64,000 nucleotides of DNA from Bosea sp. F3-2 (lineage in GTDB: Bacteria > Pseudomonadota > Alphaproteobacteria > Rhizobiales > Beijerinckiaceae), in NCBI RefSeq assembly GCF_008253865.1, contig NZ_CP042332.1:124001-188000 (forward strand), read 5' to 3'. Position numbers and translations under genes: made by a program. Shown here in pieces: positions 8,898-17,176 of this stretch. The notes under the pieces are model-generated. The model saw only the letters and a list, made by a program, of their open reading frames with translations. It did no database searches and was not told the DNA's origin. Every line of letters begins with the position of its first letter. The stretch's first letter is position 1.

Positions 8898-9745
8898 GCG
8901 ACTTGCCTTCCGAAAAGACCTTGAGGGCGCACCGCGAGGACCAGGACCATCGGCAGAAACAGGATGACGTAGGCGAGATCAGGCAACAGCATCTGGCCAA
9001 AGGTGTAGATGATGCCGATCAGGAGGCTTCCGAGGAAAGCGCCGCCCAGGCTGCCGATTCCACCCAGGATAACGACGAGGAGCGCGAGCGGAAGCATCTC
9101 TGAGTCCAGGCCGGGATAGACCGACATCACGGGCGCTGCCAGCGCGCCGCCCATTGCCGCCAAGGCGCAGCCGAGACAGAAAATGATCGTGAAGAGGCGC
9201 GACACGGGAATGCCGGTCGCCCGGGCCATTTCCCGATCATCCACTGCGGCGCGGATCTTGGCGCCCAGCGTCGTGCGTTCGATGAGCAGCCAGAGCAGCG
9301 CGGCCACAAGAGCCGCCAGAACGATGAGGAAGAGGCGATAGGCGGGAAACGCGAACGAGCCGATGCGAACGGCGCTCTGCAACCCGGCAGGCGCGGGATG
9401 GGCGATGGGATCGCCACCCCAGGCCAGGAGGCATTGATCGGCGATGATGAATGCCAACCCGAGCGTGCCCAGGACCTGAGCCAGTTCTCGCCCCGCCAGC
9501 CGGCGGATCAGAAGGCGCTCGACGAGGCCGCCAAAGAGCGCTCCGGCGAGGCCCGCGGCAACGATCGATGCCGCGAACCCCGCGCCGGCCGCGGATGTCG
9601 CAACATAACCGCCCAGCATGAAGAAGGCGCCATGAGCAAGATTTGCCACCCGCATCAGCCCGAAAATGAGCGAGAAGCCCGCGGAGAGAAGAAACAGGAG
9701 AGATCCGAAAGCCAGGCTGTTGAGGAGCCCATTTGCCCAGAACAT
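8894..9745 (-). CDS. livH: Branched-chain-type ABC transporter permease (LivH-like)
   Basis: A 283-residue inner-membrane permease with about 8 helices. It shows the LivH pattern from the start: FGSLLFLLSAGFSLIFGLMRV, then NLAHGAFFMLGGYVA, and the loop ATGIPVSRLFTIIFCLGCAL in the middle. It is translated just upstream of the LivM-like partner and overlaps it by four bases. Forty-seven bases separate it from the aldehyde dehydrogenase gene, so transcription probably continues from that operon. Role: half of the membrane channel of the importer. Confidence 0.9.
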   Translation of the reverse strand: MFWANGLLNSLAFGSLLFLLSAGFSLIFGLMRVANLAHGAFFMLGGYVATSAAGAGFAASIVAAGLAGALFGGLVERLLIRRLAGRELAQVLGTLGLAFIIADQCLLAWGGDPIAHPAPAGLQSAVRIGSFAFPAYRLFLIVLAALVAALLWLLIERTTLGAKIRAAVDDREMARATGIPVSRLFTIIFCLGCALAAMGGALAAPVMSVYPGLDSEMLPLALLVVILGGIGSLGGAFLGSLLIGIIYTFGQMLLPDLAYVILFLPMVLVLAVRPQGLFGRQVA

Positions 9746-9792
9746 TGCTGCGTGCCTTTGCTGCGACGATGCTTTCGTCGCGGACCTGAAGA

Positions 9793-11328
9793 TCAGTTCA
9801 GACGGACGTCGGCGGCTTCGAGATCGAACCAGTCGAAGGGAGCGTCGCCGACATTGACCATGACGGCCTTGACGTCGAAATAGGCGTCGAACGCCTCTTT
9901 CCCGAACTCGCGCCCCATTCCGGAGAGCTTGAAGCCACCCCAGGGCGAGGCCGCATCGACGCGATGATGGTCATTGATCCAGATGATGCCGGCCTCGATC
10001 CGGTCGGCGACGCGGTGGGCCCGGGCGACATCCCGGGTCCTGACCGCCGCGGCAAGACCATAGGGACTGTCGTTGGCCAGGCGAATGGCCTCTTCTTCCG
10101 TGTCGAACGGCGCTACGACGGTGAAGGGACCGAACACTTCTTCCTGGAAGATCCGCATATGCGGCTGCACGTCGGCAAAGACGGTCGGCTCGACGAAATA
10201 CCCCGCCTGGTCGGACAAGGTTGGAGGCACACGCCCCCCCGCCACCAGACGGGCGCCCTCCGCCGTCCCGATCCGCACGAAATCGAGCACGCGATCGCGC
10301 TGTCGTGGTGAGATCACCGGGCCCATTTGGGTTCCCGCGTCGAATGGATCTCCGACTTTGATCGACCGCGCCTTGTTCGCAAGCTTCTCGACGAACGCGT
10401 TGTAGATCGAGCACTGGACGATGTGCCGTGCAGCGCAGACGCATGTTTGTCCCGCACCGACGAAGGCGCCGAACGCGGCATAGTTCACGGCTTGGTCGAG
10501 GTCGAAATCCTCGAAGACGACGACCGGCGTCTTGCCGCCGAGCTCGAGCGTCTGCCGCGCGAAGTTGCTGGCCGCGGCGGCGCCCGCCAGCCGCCCTGCC
10601 GTGGTGCCACCGGTCAAGACCAGCTTCCGGATCAGGGGGTGTTCAGTGAGCGCCTTGCCGGCACCGGCGCCTGTGCCGCATACGACATTGAATACTCCGG
10701 GCGGCAGCCCTGCTTCGGAGAAAATCTCGGCCAGGCGCAGCGTCGTCAGCGGCGTGTACTCCGATGGCTTCACCACCGTCGTGCATCCCGATGCAAAGGT
10801 CGGGGCTAGATTGCGGGATGCGATCAGCAAAGGGTGGTTGAAAGGCGTTATGTTGGCCACCACTCCGACAGGCAGGCGCCGCGTATAGGTCAGGTAGTCG
10901 CCTTCGACGGGAATCACGTCGTCCCGGCGGGCGATGGCCAATGCGGCGTTGTAGCGAAACAGGTCCGGTACGCGGGCGAGCTGAGCCCTCGTTTCGCGAA
11001 CGGGGCGGCCGTTATTCAGCGTCTCCAGCTCGAAGAGTTCATCGAGGTGGGATTCCATGACGTCGGCGAGCTTGTTGACAAGACGCCCCCGCGTGCGAAC
11101 CGACATCTTCGCCCAGTCGGGGCTCTGGAACGCCGCGGCTGCGCTGCGGACCGCCACGTCCACGTCGGCGCTCGTGCTCTCGATGACGCGGTCGATCACC
11201 TCACCGGTGCCGGGCGAGTGAATATCCATAAGCTCGCGCGGACCCGGATCATGCGCGATGCCATCGACGAATAGGCCTCGAACCGGCGTCGAAGGCGACA
11301 CCAAGGCTCTGTGCAGTCGCAGTCCCAT
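9793..11328 (-). CDS. NAD(P)-dependent aldehyde dehydrogenase
   Basis: A 511-residue member of the aldehyde dehydrogenase superfamily, cytoplasmic. It shows the NAD-binding ITPFNHPLLI and VVKPSEYTPL, the catalytic Glu in LELGGKTPVVV (about residue 268), and the catalytic Cys in GAGQTCVCAARH (about 302). It oxidises an aldehyde or semialdehyde to the acid with NAD(P)+. The start is supported by GGGAGG ten bases before ATG 11328. It lies between importer permease and amidohydrolase genes in one operon. An aminomuconate- or hydroxymuconate-semialdehyde dehydrogenase role would match an ACMSD-like neighbour, but betaine-aldehyde-type substrates cannot be excluded. Confidence 0.9.
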   Translation of the reverse strand: MGLRLHRALVSPSTPVRGLFVDGIAHDPGPRELMDIHSPGTGEVIDRVIESTSADVDVAVRSAAAAFQSPDWAKMSVRTRGRLVNKLADVMESHLDELFELETLNNGRPVRETRAQLARVPDLFRYNAALAIARRDDVIPVEGDYLTYTRRLPVGVVANITPFNHPLLIASRNLAPTFASGCTTVVKPSEYTPLTTLRLAEIFSEAGLPPGVFNVVCGTGAGAGKALTEHPLIRKLVLTGGTTAGRLAGAAAASNFARQTLELGGKTPVVVFEDFDLDQAVNYAAFGAFVGAGQTCVCAARHIVQCSIYNAFVEKLANKARSIKVGDPFDAGTQMGPVISPRQRDRVLDFVRIGTAEGARLVAGGRVPPTLSDQAGYFVEPTVFADVQPHMRIFQEEVFGPFTVVAPFDTEEEAIRLANDSPYGLAAAVRTRDVARAHRVADRIEAGIIWINDHHRVDAASPWGGFKLSGMGREFGKEAFDAYFDVKAVMVNVGDAPFDWFDLEAADVRLN

Positions 11329-11347
11329 TCTAGCCTCCCGCTTGTTG

Positions 11348-12331
11348 TCAGGCGCCGATCAGGCGCATTGCATTGCCGCCGCTGATCAGGGCGAAGGCCT
11401 CTTCAGAAAGGCCCTTCACGCCGCGCAGGGTGGAAACAGGCGTGACGTCGGCCATGTCGAACGGCAGGTCGGTGCCGAGAAGAACGTGCTGCTCGCCGGC
11501 GAAATCGATGAGATATCCCAGGGCAGCCGAATCATGAGTGATGGTGTCGAAGTAGAAGCGCCGGAGCAGATCTTTGGGCGACGCCGTTGTCGTCTTTGCT
11601 TCGCGGCGGACGTTCCAACCGTGCACCAGGCGGCCGATCTGATAGGGCAGGAAGCCGCCCGCGTGGGACAGGCAGAGCTTCAATTCCGGCAGTTCGTCCA
11701 TGACGCCGCCAAAAATCAGATGGGCGGCCATCACTGCGGTATCGAGCGGGTTTCCGATCAGGTTGGTGAGATAGTAGTCCTCGAGGCCGGGCTTGGACCC
11801 GAAGTAGTAGGGATGGGCGAGGATGAAAACGTCCAACTCCTCGGCCCGACGCAGGACGTCGCGGAACTGAGGCGCCGCCAGCTGGACTCCGTCGATGTGG
11901 CAGCCGATCATGACCGAGCGAATGCCGAGGTCGTTGACGAGGTAGTCGAGTTCCGCAATCGACGCTTCAGGGGATTGCATCGGCAACGTCCCCATGGCTC
12001 GCATCCGCGTGGGATCGACGGCTGCGAAAGCGGCGACCTCTTCGTTGACGCGTCTGACGAACTCGGCGTTGCGGGATCCCTCGATCCGATAGAAGAACAG
12101 GGTCGGCGAAGGCGAGATGATCGCCTTGTCAAAACCGCGCTGGCCGAGTTGGCGCAGCTTCTCGGCCGGCTCGACGAATTCGTCGAACAGAGGGTAGGCA
12201 AAGCCATCACGATGGATCATCCGAGCTGCGCCCGACGAATTGTCGGTCGTGACGCCGAAGGGCTCCGGATTGGACGAGAGCAGATCGACGATGGATTTCG
12301 GAATGACGTGATTATGCGCGTCGACGATCAT
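11348..12331 (-). CDS. Amidohydrolase-family decarboxylase/hydrolase, ACMSD-like
   Basis: A 327-residue amidohydrolase 2 protein related to aminocarboxymuconate-semialdehyde decarboxylase and other nonoxidative decarboxylases. The metal-binding start is DAHNHVIP (the HxH pair at residues 6 and 8). Further ligands are likely the His in FILAHPYYFG, the His in LCLSHAGGFLPYQ, and the Asp in LLGTDLPFDM near residue 290. The enzyme would act in the cytoplasm on a ring-cleavage product or aromatic acid. It lies 19 bp upstream of the aldehyde dehydrogenase; an ACMSD/semialdehyde dehydrogenase pair is a known pathway step, but no ring-cleavage dioxygenase is seen in this window. The start is supported by AAGGAA upstream. 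Confidence 0.85.
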   Translation of the reverse strand: MIVDAHNHVIPKSIVDLLSSNPEPFGVTTDNSSGAARMIHRDGFAYPLFDEFVEPAEKLRQLGQRGFDKAIISPSPTLFFYRIEGSRNAEFVRRVNEEVAAFAAVDPTRMRAMGTLPMQSPEASIAELDYLVNDLGIRSVMIGCHIDGVQLAAPQFRDVLRRAEELDVFILAHPYYFGSKPGLEDYYLTNLIGNPLDTAVMAAHLIFGGVMDELPELKLCLSHAGGFLPYQIGRLVHGWNVRREAKTTTASPKDLLRRFYFDTITHDSAALGYLIDFAGEQHVLLGTDLPFDMADVTPVSTLRGVKGLSEEAFALISGGNAMRLIGA

Positions 12332-12366
12332 GCGACGAGGTTCCTTCGACAGAAAGCGGCAAGAAA

Positions 12367-13596
12367 TCAGATTTTTGCTGGGTCGTTTCTGGAATAAACC
12401 GGCGCCTTCAGAAACGCCTCCGGATCGTAGTTCCAGAATTGGGACACATTCGGATAGCTTTCGATGACCGTATTCATCAGCCGCCCGTTCTTTTTCTCGG
12501 TTCGGCGAATGTAGATATTCTGGACGGGGTTGGCATATTCATCGAGATGCCAAGGTCCGCGGGGATCGTCATCGACGCGCACCTGTCGCAGTGCAGCCAT
12601 GAATGCGGCCTTGTCTTCGATCTTGCCGCCTATCGCGACAAGGGCCTTTTCTAAGGCCAGGCCCGCCGAATATGAGCCGACCGAATAGAACCCCGGGTCG
12701 TTGCCGGTTTCCTTGCGCAGTTTTTCAACGAAACGCTGGTTTGGTTCGCTCTCGAGTGCAGCCGAATACCAGCCGGCCGAAATGATGCCAGCAGCTTCGT
12801 CACCCATGCTGTGAAGGACGCCTTCATCGACCGTCGTCATGGCGGCCACAATGGGAGTTGTCTGCTTCAGGCCGTACTCCGCGTATTGCCGGAGAAAGCG
12901 CTGGCCGTTGGCACCGGCGAAGGCTGCGAAGACGGCATCCGCCCCAGTGATCTGGGAGATATACGATCCATAGTCGGCCGCGTTCAGCGGCGCCCAGAGC
13001 TTGGTGGCAATCTTCCCTCCGGCCGCCTCGAAAGCCCGCTGGAAGCCTGCCGTCTGCTCCTGTCCGAACGCAAAATCGTCGGCAATCGTGATGATCTTCC
13101 GGTACCCCAGTTCGCGCGCTGCGTATTCGCCCAGCGGATGACAAGGTTGGGCGGACGTCGAGGACGTCCGGACGAACCACGGATTGACCTTGCGCTGGGT
13201 CATGTCTTCGGCGGCAGCGGAGGCGCAGAGAAATGGAATCTCGGCCTCAGCGAAGTAGTCGTTGATCGCCAGCGCCTCGAAGGCCGCAACAGGGCCGACG
13301 ACAAGATGAACATTGGAGCGCTGGACCAACTCCTGGGCCCGGGTCTTGGCGAGAGCCGGCTGCCCGCCTGTGTCTGCGACGATGAATTCGACAGGCCGAC
13401 CGGCGATCTGATTGTTCCGTTCCCGAAGAAAGAGGCGAAAGCCGTCCTCCATCTGCCGGCCGCCCGAGGCGAGAGCACCCGACTTCACAGTGAGCATTCC
13501 GATCCGGATCGGGCTGGCCTGAGCCCGGCTTCCACGGGTCGCAGCCAATGTGGCCATAGCGGCGCCCGCCGCCACGAGACTTCTTCTCGTCAGCAT
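12367..13596 (-). CDS. ABC transporter periplasmic substrate-binding protein (LivK/HAAT family)
   Basis: A 409-residue exported binding protein. The N-terminus LTRRSLVAAGAAMATLAA is a Tat-like signal with cleavage likely after SRAQA. The body follows the Peripla_BP_6 pattern: IRIGMLTVKSG, then VHLVVGPVAAFEALAI, and a C-terminal DEYANPVQNIYIRRTEKK. It delivers the substrate to the LivHM-type permease encoded downstream. It is the first gene of the leftward operon, facing the TetR gene across a 146-bp promoter region that holds an operator-like palindrome. Many relatives bind aromatic acids; which ligand this one binds is unknown. Confidence 0.88.
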   Translation of the reverse strand: MLTRRSLVAAGAAMATLAATRGSRAQASPIRIGMLTVKSGALASGGRQMEDGFRLFLRERNNQIAGRPVEFIVADTGGQPALAKTRAQELVQRSNVHLVVGPVAAFEALAINDYFAEAEIPFLCASAAAEDMTQRKVNPWFVRTSSTSAQPCHPLGEYAARELGYRKIITIADDFAFGQEQTAGFQRAFEAAGGKIATKLWAPLNAADYGSYISQITGADAVFAAFAGANGQRFLRQYAEYGLKQTTPIVAAMTTVDEGVLHSMGDEAAGIISAGWYSAALESEPNQRFVEKLRKETGNDPGFYSVGSYSAGLALEKALVAIGGKIEDKAAFMAALRQVRVDDDPRGPWHLDEYANPVQNIYIRRTEKKNGRLMNTVIESYPNVSQFWNYDPEAFLKAPVYSRNDPAKI

Positions 13597-13620
13597 GATC
13601 GTCTCCCTAGTGATCTTGTT

Positions 13621-13638
13621 ATTTATCGTTTGATCATT
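13621..13638. promoter_or_regulatory. Operator candidate in the divergent TetR/importer promoter region
   Basis: ATTTATC-GTTT-GATCATT lies 24 bp upstream of the binding-protein start and 105 bp upstream of the TetR start. It matches the perfect palindrome at 6389-6406 in 14 of 18 bases. The site is AT-rich in a GC-rich neighbourhood. It probably binds the adjacent TetR-type protein and controls the importer operon. Confidence 0.5.
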
Positions 13639-13742
13639 TTATTTCATCCGACAAATTGCGAGTCAAGCACAATTTTTGGCCGCAGCGGCCGATAAGCGGA
13701 ATTCAACGTTGCCAAAAAGAGAGCGAATGATAAATTGCTGGG

Positions 13743-14462
13743 ATGGCGACCGACGAGAACCGCAACTTCCCCAATGGTGGCTTCGCCTCGCAGAAGAGCG
13801 GCCCGGCTCTCGGCCCACGAGTGGGCAACACGACCGGCGTTGGAAAGAGATTGCCCCCTGCCAAACGGGAGGAGGAAATCGTCCGCGAGGCGATACAGTT
13901 CTTCGCGCAATTCGGGTTCGAAGGGCAGACGAGAGAACTGGCGAAGCGGCTGAACATTACGCAGCCGCTGCTCTATCGTTATTTTCCAACCAAGGATGCC
14001 TTGGTCGAACGCGTCTACCAGGAGGTTTTCCTGCGCCGCTGGAACCCCTTTTGGGAAGAGCTGATCCTCGACGAAACGCGGCCTTTGAATGACAGGTTCG
14101 TCGCGTTCTACGTCGACTATGCGCAGGTCATTCTAACGTATGAATGGATTAGGCTTTTCATGTTCGCGGGCCTCAAGGGCCTGGACTTCAACACGCGGTA
14201 TCTCGATCTGCTTAAGAGCAAGATCTTCGGGGTGATCATTAATCAGCTGAGAACGGAGTACGGCCGTCCGACGTCGGACAAGCTCCCCATTACGGATCTG
14301 GAGATCGAAGCGATCTGGAGCTTGCACGCGAGCATCTTCTATCTCGGCGTGCGAAAATTCATTTATCAGATGCCGGTTGGCGATCTGAGGTCGATCGTCG
14401 AGATGAAGGTCAAGATGTTCGTGGGCGGGATATCCGCGGTTCTGGCCGGAGAACCGGTTTGA
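13743..14462 (+). CDS. TetR/AcrR-family transcriptional regulator
   Basis: A 239-residue regulator. After a 38-residue disordered start comes the TetR helix-turn-helix: EIVREAIQFFAQFGFEG, then TRELAKRLNITQPLLYRYFP (about residues 62-81), which has the family's LYRYFPTKDALV ending. The rest is a helical ligand-binding domain. It is divergent from the importer operon and probably represses it and the hydroxylase gene through the shared palindrome until a pathway compound binds. The start ATG has only a weak ribosome-binding site, and the unusual long N-terminus could mean that translation begins later. Confidence 0.88.
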   Translation: MATDENRNFPNGGFASQKSGPALGPRVGNTTGVGKRLPPAKREEEIVREAIQFFAQFGFEGQTRELAKRLNITQPLLYRYFPTKDALVERVYQEVFLRRWNPFWEELILDETRPLNDRFVAFYVDYAQVILTYEWIRLFMFAGLKGLDFNTRYLDLLKSKIFGVIINQLRTEYGRPTSDKLPITDLEIEAIWSLHASIFYLGVRKFIYQMPVGDLRSIVEMKVKMFVGGISAVLAGEPV

Positions 14463-14687
14463 GCCCGGAACCAGTGACGCGTCCAAAAATGGATGCCCTG
14501 CCAAAATCGTGCGCAATTGGCGTCATTCATAGAATCATGCGGTCTGATGAGGCCAGTCTCGGTGGCTGCCGGCGCTCATTGGGGACGGTGACGAACGTCC
14601 CCAGTCCGCCATCTCGACCGGACGCTGACGCGCGTCCCCGCTGACCTGTTGCGGTCAAAGCTGCCACATCGGGCGCAAAGGTGAACC

Positions 14688-15623
14688 ATGGACCTGTTCG
14701 GCGCGATGAAGGCGTTCGTTGCGGTGGCGGACGAAGGCGGGTTCGCGCCGGCAGCACGCAAGGCCGGATTGGCGACATCGTCGCTGACGCGACAGGTCGA
14801 TGCGATCGAGGAGCAGTTCGGGACGGTGCTCCTCAACCGCTCGACGCGCAGCGTGACGCTGACGCCTGCCGGGGAGGACTATTATGTTCAGGCCGTCCGC
14901 ATATTGTCGGATGTCGAGGAAGCCAATCGCAGCATCAGCGAGCGCGGCGGCCCTCCCCGTGGCCTGCTCCGGGTGAGCCTGCCTGTGACCTTCGCCCGCC
15001 TGCACGTCACCCCGTTCCTTCCCGAATTCCTCAAGGCATGCCCGCACATCGAGACCGAACTTGTCATGACCGACGAGGTGGTGAATCTGGTCGAGAACAG
15101 GATCGACGTCGCCATCCGGCTCGGCAGTCTGGAATCGTCGAGCATGATCGCGCGTCGGCTGGCGCCGCACCGTCGCCTGCTATGCGCGAGCCCCGACTAT
15201 CTCCGCGCACAAGGCGAGCCGACCGCGCCGGCAGAACTTGCAAAACACAACTGCCTGACCTTCTCCTACGCCACCGGCGATCGCACGTGGCGCTTCTCGA
15301 AAGACGGGCGCGACGAGCAGGTGCGCGTGCGTGGCACAGTGCGAGCCAACAACTCCGAGACGCTCAAGGAGGTCGCGCTGGCCGGTCTGGGTCTCATCCT
15401 GATGCCGACATGGCTCATCGGGCAGGAACTTGCAGAAGGGCGGCTGCGGCCAGTTTTGCCGGGCTGGGAGCCAAATACCGGGCGAATCTCGGCGTCAGCG
15501 CAGTCGGACGCCGGCATCCACGCGATCTATCTTCCCGACCGACGCGGCTCGGCGAAGGTGCGCGCCTTCACGGACTTTCTGGCTGAAAGCTTCGGTTCGC
15601 CTCCCTACTGGGATCGTGCATAG
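14688..15623 (+). CDS. LysR-family transcriptional regulator
   Basis: A 311-residue LysR-type protein. The winged helix occupies about residues 1-60, with FAPAARKAGLATSSLTRQVD as the recognition helix region and LLNRSTRSVTLTPAGEDYY after it. The effector-binding domain follows from about residue 90 (GLLRVSLPVTFARLHV). AAAGG lies before the ATG. It is followed 140 bp later, on the same strand, by an old yellow enzyme gene, a common pairing in which the LysR protein controls the ene-reductase in response to electrophiles. The intergenic space holds an ATCGCG...CGCGAT inverted repeat at 15668-15700 that could be part of its site. Confidence 0.9.
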   Translation: MDLFGAMKAFVAVADEGGFAPAARKAGLATSSLTRQVDAIEEQFGTVLLNRSTRSVTLTPAGEDYYVQAVRILSDVEEANRSISERGGPPRGLLRVSLPVTFARLHVTPFLPEFLKACPHIETELVMTDEVVNLVENRIDVAIRLGSLESSSMIARRLAPHRRLLCASPDYLRAQGEPTAPAELAKHNCLTFSYATGDRTWRFSKDGRDEQVRVRGTVRANNSETLKEVALAGLGLILMPTWLIGQELAEGRLRPVLPGWEPNTGRISASAQSDAGIHAIYLPDRRGSAKVRAFTDFLAESFGSPPYWDRA

Positions 15624-15763
15624 CGCCCACGCAGTCCCCGTGCTTCGTTGCGTAGCGCGCAACAGACATCGCGAATATCCTGGGATTATAAGTCCGCGAT
15701 AAAAGGAGGAAGTTTGATCGCAGTCCACGGGCGCCCCACTGGCGCCGAGCAGGAAACACCGCG

Positions 15764-16900
15764 ATGAAGCCCTCCCTCTTCTCCCCGATCGCCCTCGCAG
15801 GCATGACACTCCCACATCGTGTCGCGATGGCGCCGCTGACCCGTTCGCGCGCCGGCGAGGGTAACGTGCCGACGCCGCTCACCGTCGAATATTATCGGCA
15901 GCGCGCCGGGGCGGCGCTCATCATCACCGAGGCCACCCAGATCTCCCAACAGGGTCAGGGCTATGCCTGGACGCCGGGTATCCATGACAACGCTCAGATA
16001 GTCGCCTGGTCTAAGGTCGCGGCTGCGGTGCATGCGGAAGGCGGCCGCATCTTCATGCAGCTTTGGCATGTCGGGCGCGTCTCGCATCCCATATTCCAGC
16101 CAGAGGGTGCCCTGCCGGTAGCGCCCACCGCAATGCCGGTACCGGGTAAGACCTTCATTATCGACGAAGGCGGCAATGGCGTCTGGGCCGACGTGCCCGT
16201 GCCACAGGAACTGACGATCGCAGGCATCGAGGCGATCATCGCCGACTATGCCGAGGCCGCGCGCAACGCGATCGGGGCCGGCATGGACGGCGTCGAAATC
16301 CACGCGGCCAACGGCTATCTGTTGGACCAGTTCATCAATACCAACAGCAACCACCGCACCGACCGCTATGGTGGCAGCGTCGAAAACCGCGTGCGACTGC
16401 TGCTGGAAGTGGTTGATGCGGTGACGGCGGCAATCGGCAGCACGCGGGTCGCTGTCCGACTGACGCCGATGGGTCGGTTTTTGGGGATGGGCGATGAGAC
16501 GCCCGAAGACACCTTCGGCTATATAGCCGCTGAGCTCGACCGACGGAAACTAGCCTATCTCCATGTCGTCGAACCATCGACTATGGGAACGGAAACGGAC
16601 ACGGCAGAGGACCCGCGCTGGGACGCGATCGTGCGACTGATGCGCCAACGCTTTTCCGGCACGTTGATGCTAGCGGGCGGCTATGATCAGGCCGGCGCCG
16701 AACGCGCCCTTGCAGATGGCCGGGGCGACATCATCGCCTTCGGCAAGCTTTTCCTGTCCAATCCCGATCTGCCGGAGCGTTTCGCGCGCGGAGCTGAGCT
16801 CAACGATGCTGACCGCACGACCTTCTTTGGCGGCGCAGCGACGGGGTACACGGATTATCCAAGCCTTGGGCCAGTGCGCGGTACGACAGCCACGGCCTGA
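15764..16900 (+). CDS. Old yellow enzyme, N-ethylmaleimide reductase (NemA)-like
   Basis: A 378-residue FMN-dependent ene-reductase. It shows HRVAMAPLTRSRA at the start, MQLWHVGRVSHP, the active-site pair in EIHAANGYLLDQF (His and Asn), NHRTDRYGGSVENR, and the phosphate-binding AFGKLFLSNPDLPER. It is a typical NemA-length protein and reduces activated alkenes, quinones or nitro compounds with NAD(P)H in the cytoplasm. AGGAAA lies ten bases before the start. It follows a LysR gene and may be its target. It is clearly distinct from the other old yellow enzyme at 1320-2426, so the two do not come from a recent duplication. Confidence 0.92.
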   Translation: MKPSLFSPIALAGMTLPHRVAMAPLTRSRAGEGNVPTPLTVEYYRQRAGAALIITEATQISQQGQGYAWTPGIHDNAQIVAWSKVAAAVHAEGGRIFMQLWHVGRVSHPIFQPEGALPVAPTAMPVPGKTFIIDEGGNGVWADVPVPQELTIAGIEAIIADYAEAARNAIGAGMDGVEIHAANGYLLDQFINTNSNHRTDRYGGSVENRVRLLLEVVDAVTAAIGSTRVAVRLTPMGRFLGMGDETPEDTFGYIAAELDRRKLAYLHVVEPSTMGTETDTAEDPRWDAIVRLMRQRFSGTLMLAGGYDQAGAERALADGRGDIIAFGKLFLSNPDLPERFARGAELNDADRTTFFGGAATGYTDYPSLGPVRGTTATA

Positions 16901-17021
16901 CAAGCGACACCAGCATCGCAATCCGAATGGCGGCCCTCTGGATAGCCGCGAGGAGCGCATTCAGCCGCGGTCGGGGCGACGAGTCCTCCGGCCGCAGAAG
17001 TTACGACCAGGCCAAGGGCAC

Positions 17022-17062
17022 GCAATCATACGCAAGTGTGAGAGAGGCATTCGCAAGCGCTA
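17022..17062. repeat. 41-bp regulatory-looking repeat, copy B
   Basis: Second copy of the block at 658-698 (35 of 41 identical), again with two CATNCGCAAG half-sites 21 bp apart. It lies 115 bp before the MFS exporter gene and 122 bp after the old yellow enzyme stop. The conservation of both half-sites while the spacer between them varies points to a protein-binding site. Confidence 0.5.
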
Positions 17063-17176
17063 GAGCTACGCGCGTGTCCAAGCCCTATTCCTAAGCGAAC
17101 GATACAGCTTGCCGGACAGTGCCGTTCGCGTCGGTCGACCTCGACGATCCGGATATTTATCAAAGGAAAATCGACG

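Noticed and set aside
7912..9000. Large N-terminal extension of the LivG-like frame.
   Set aside because: It lies out of frame over the LivM-like permease gene; the true ATPase starts at 7911.
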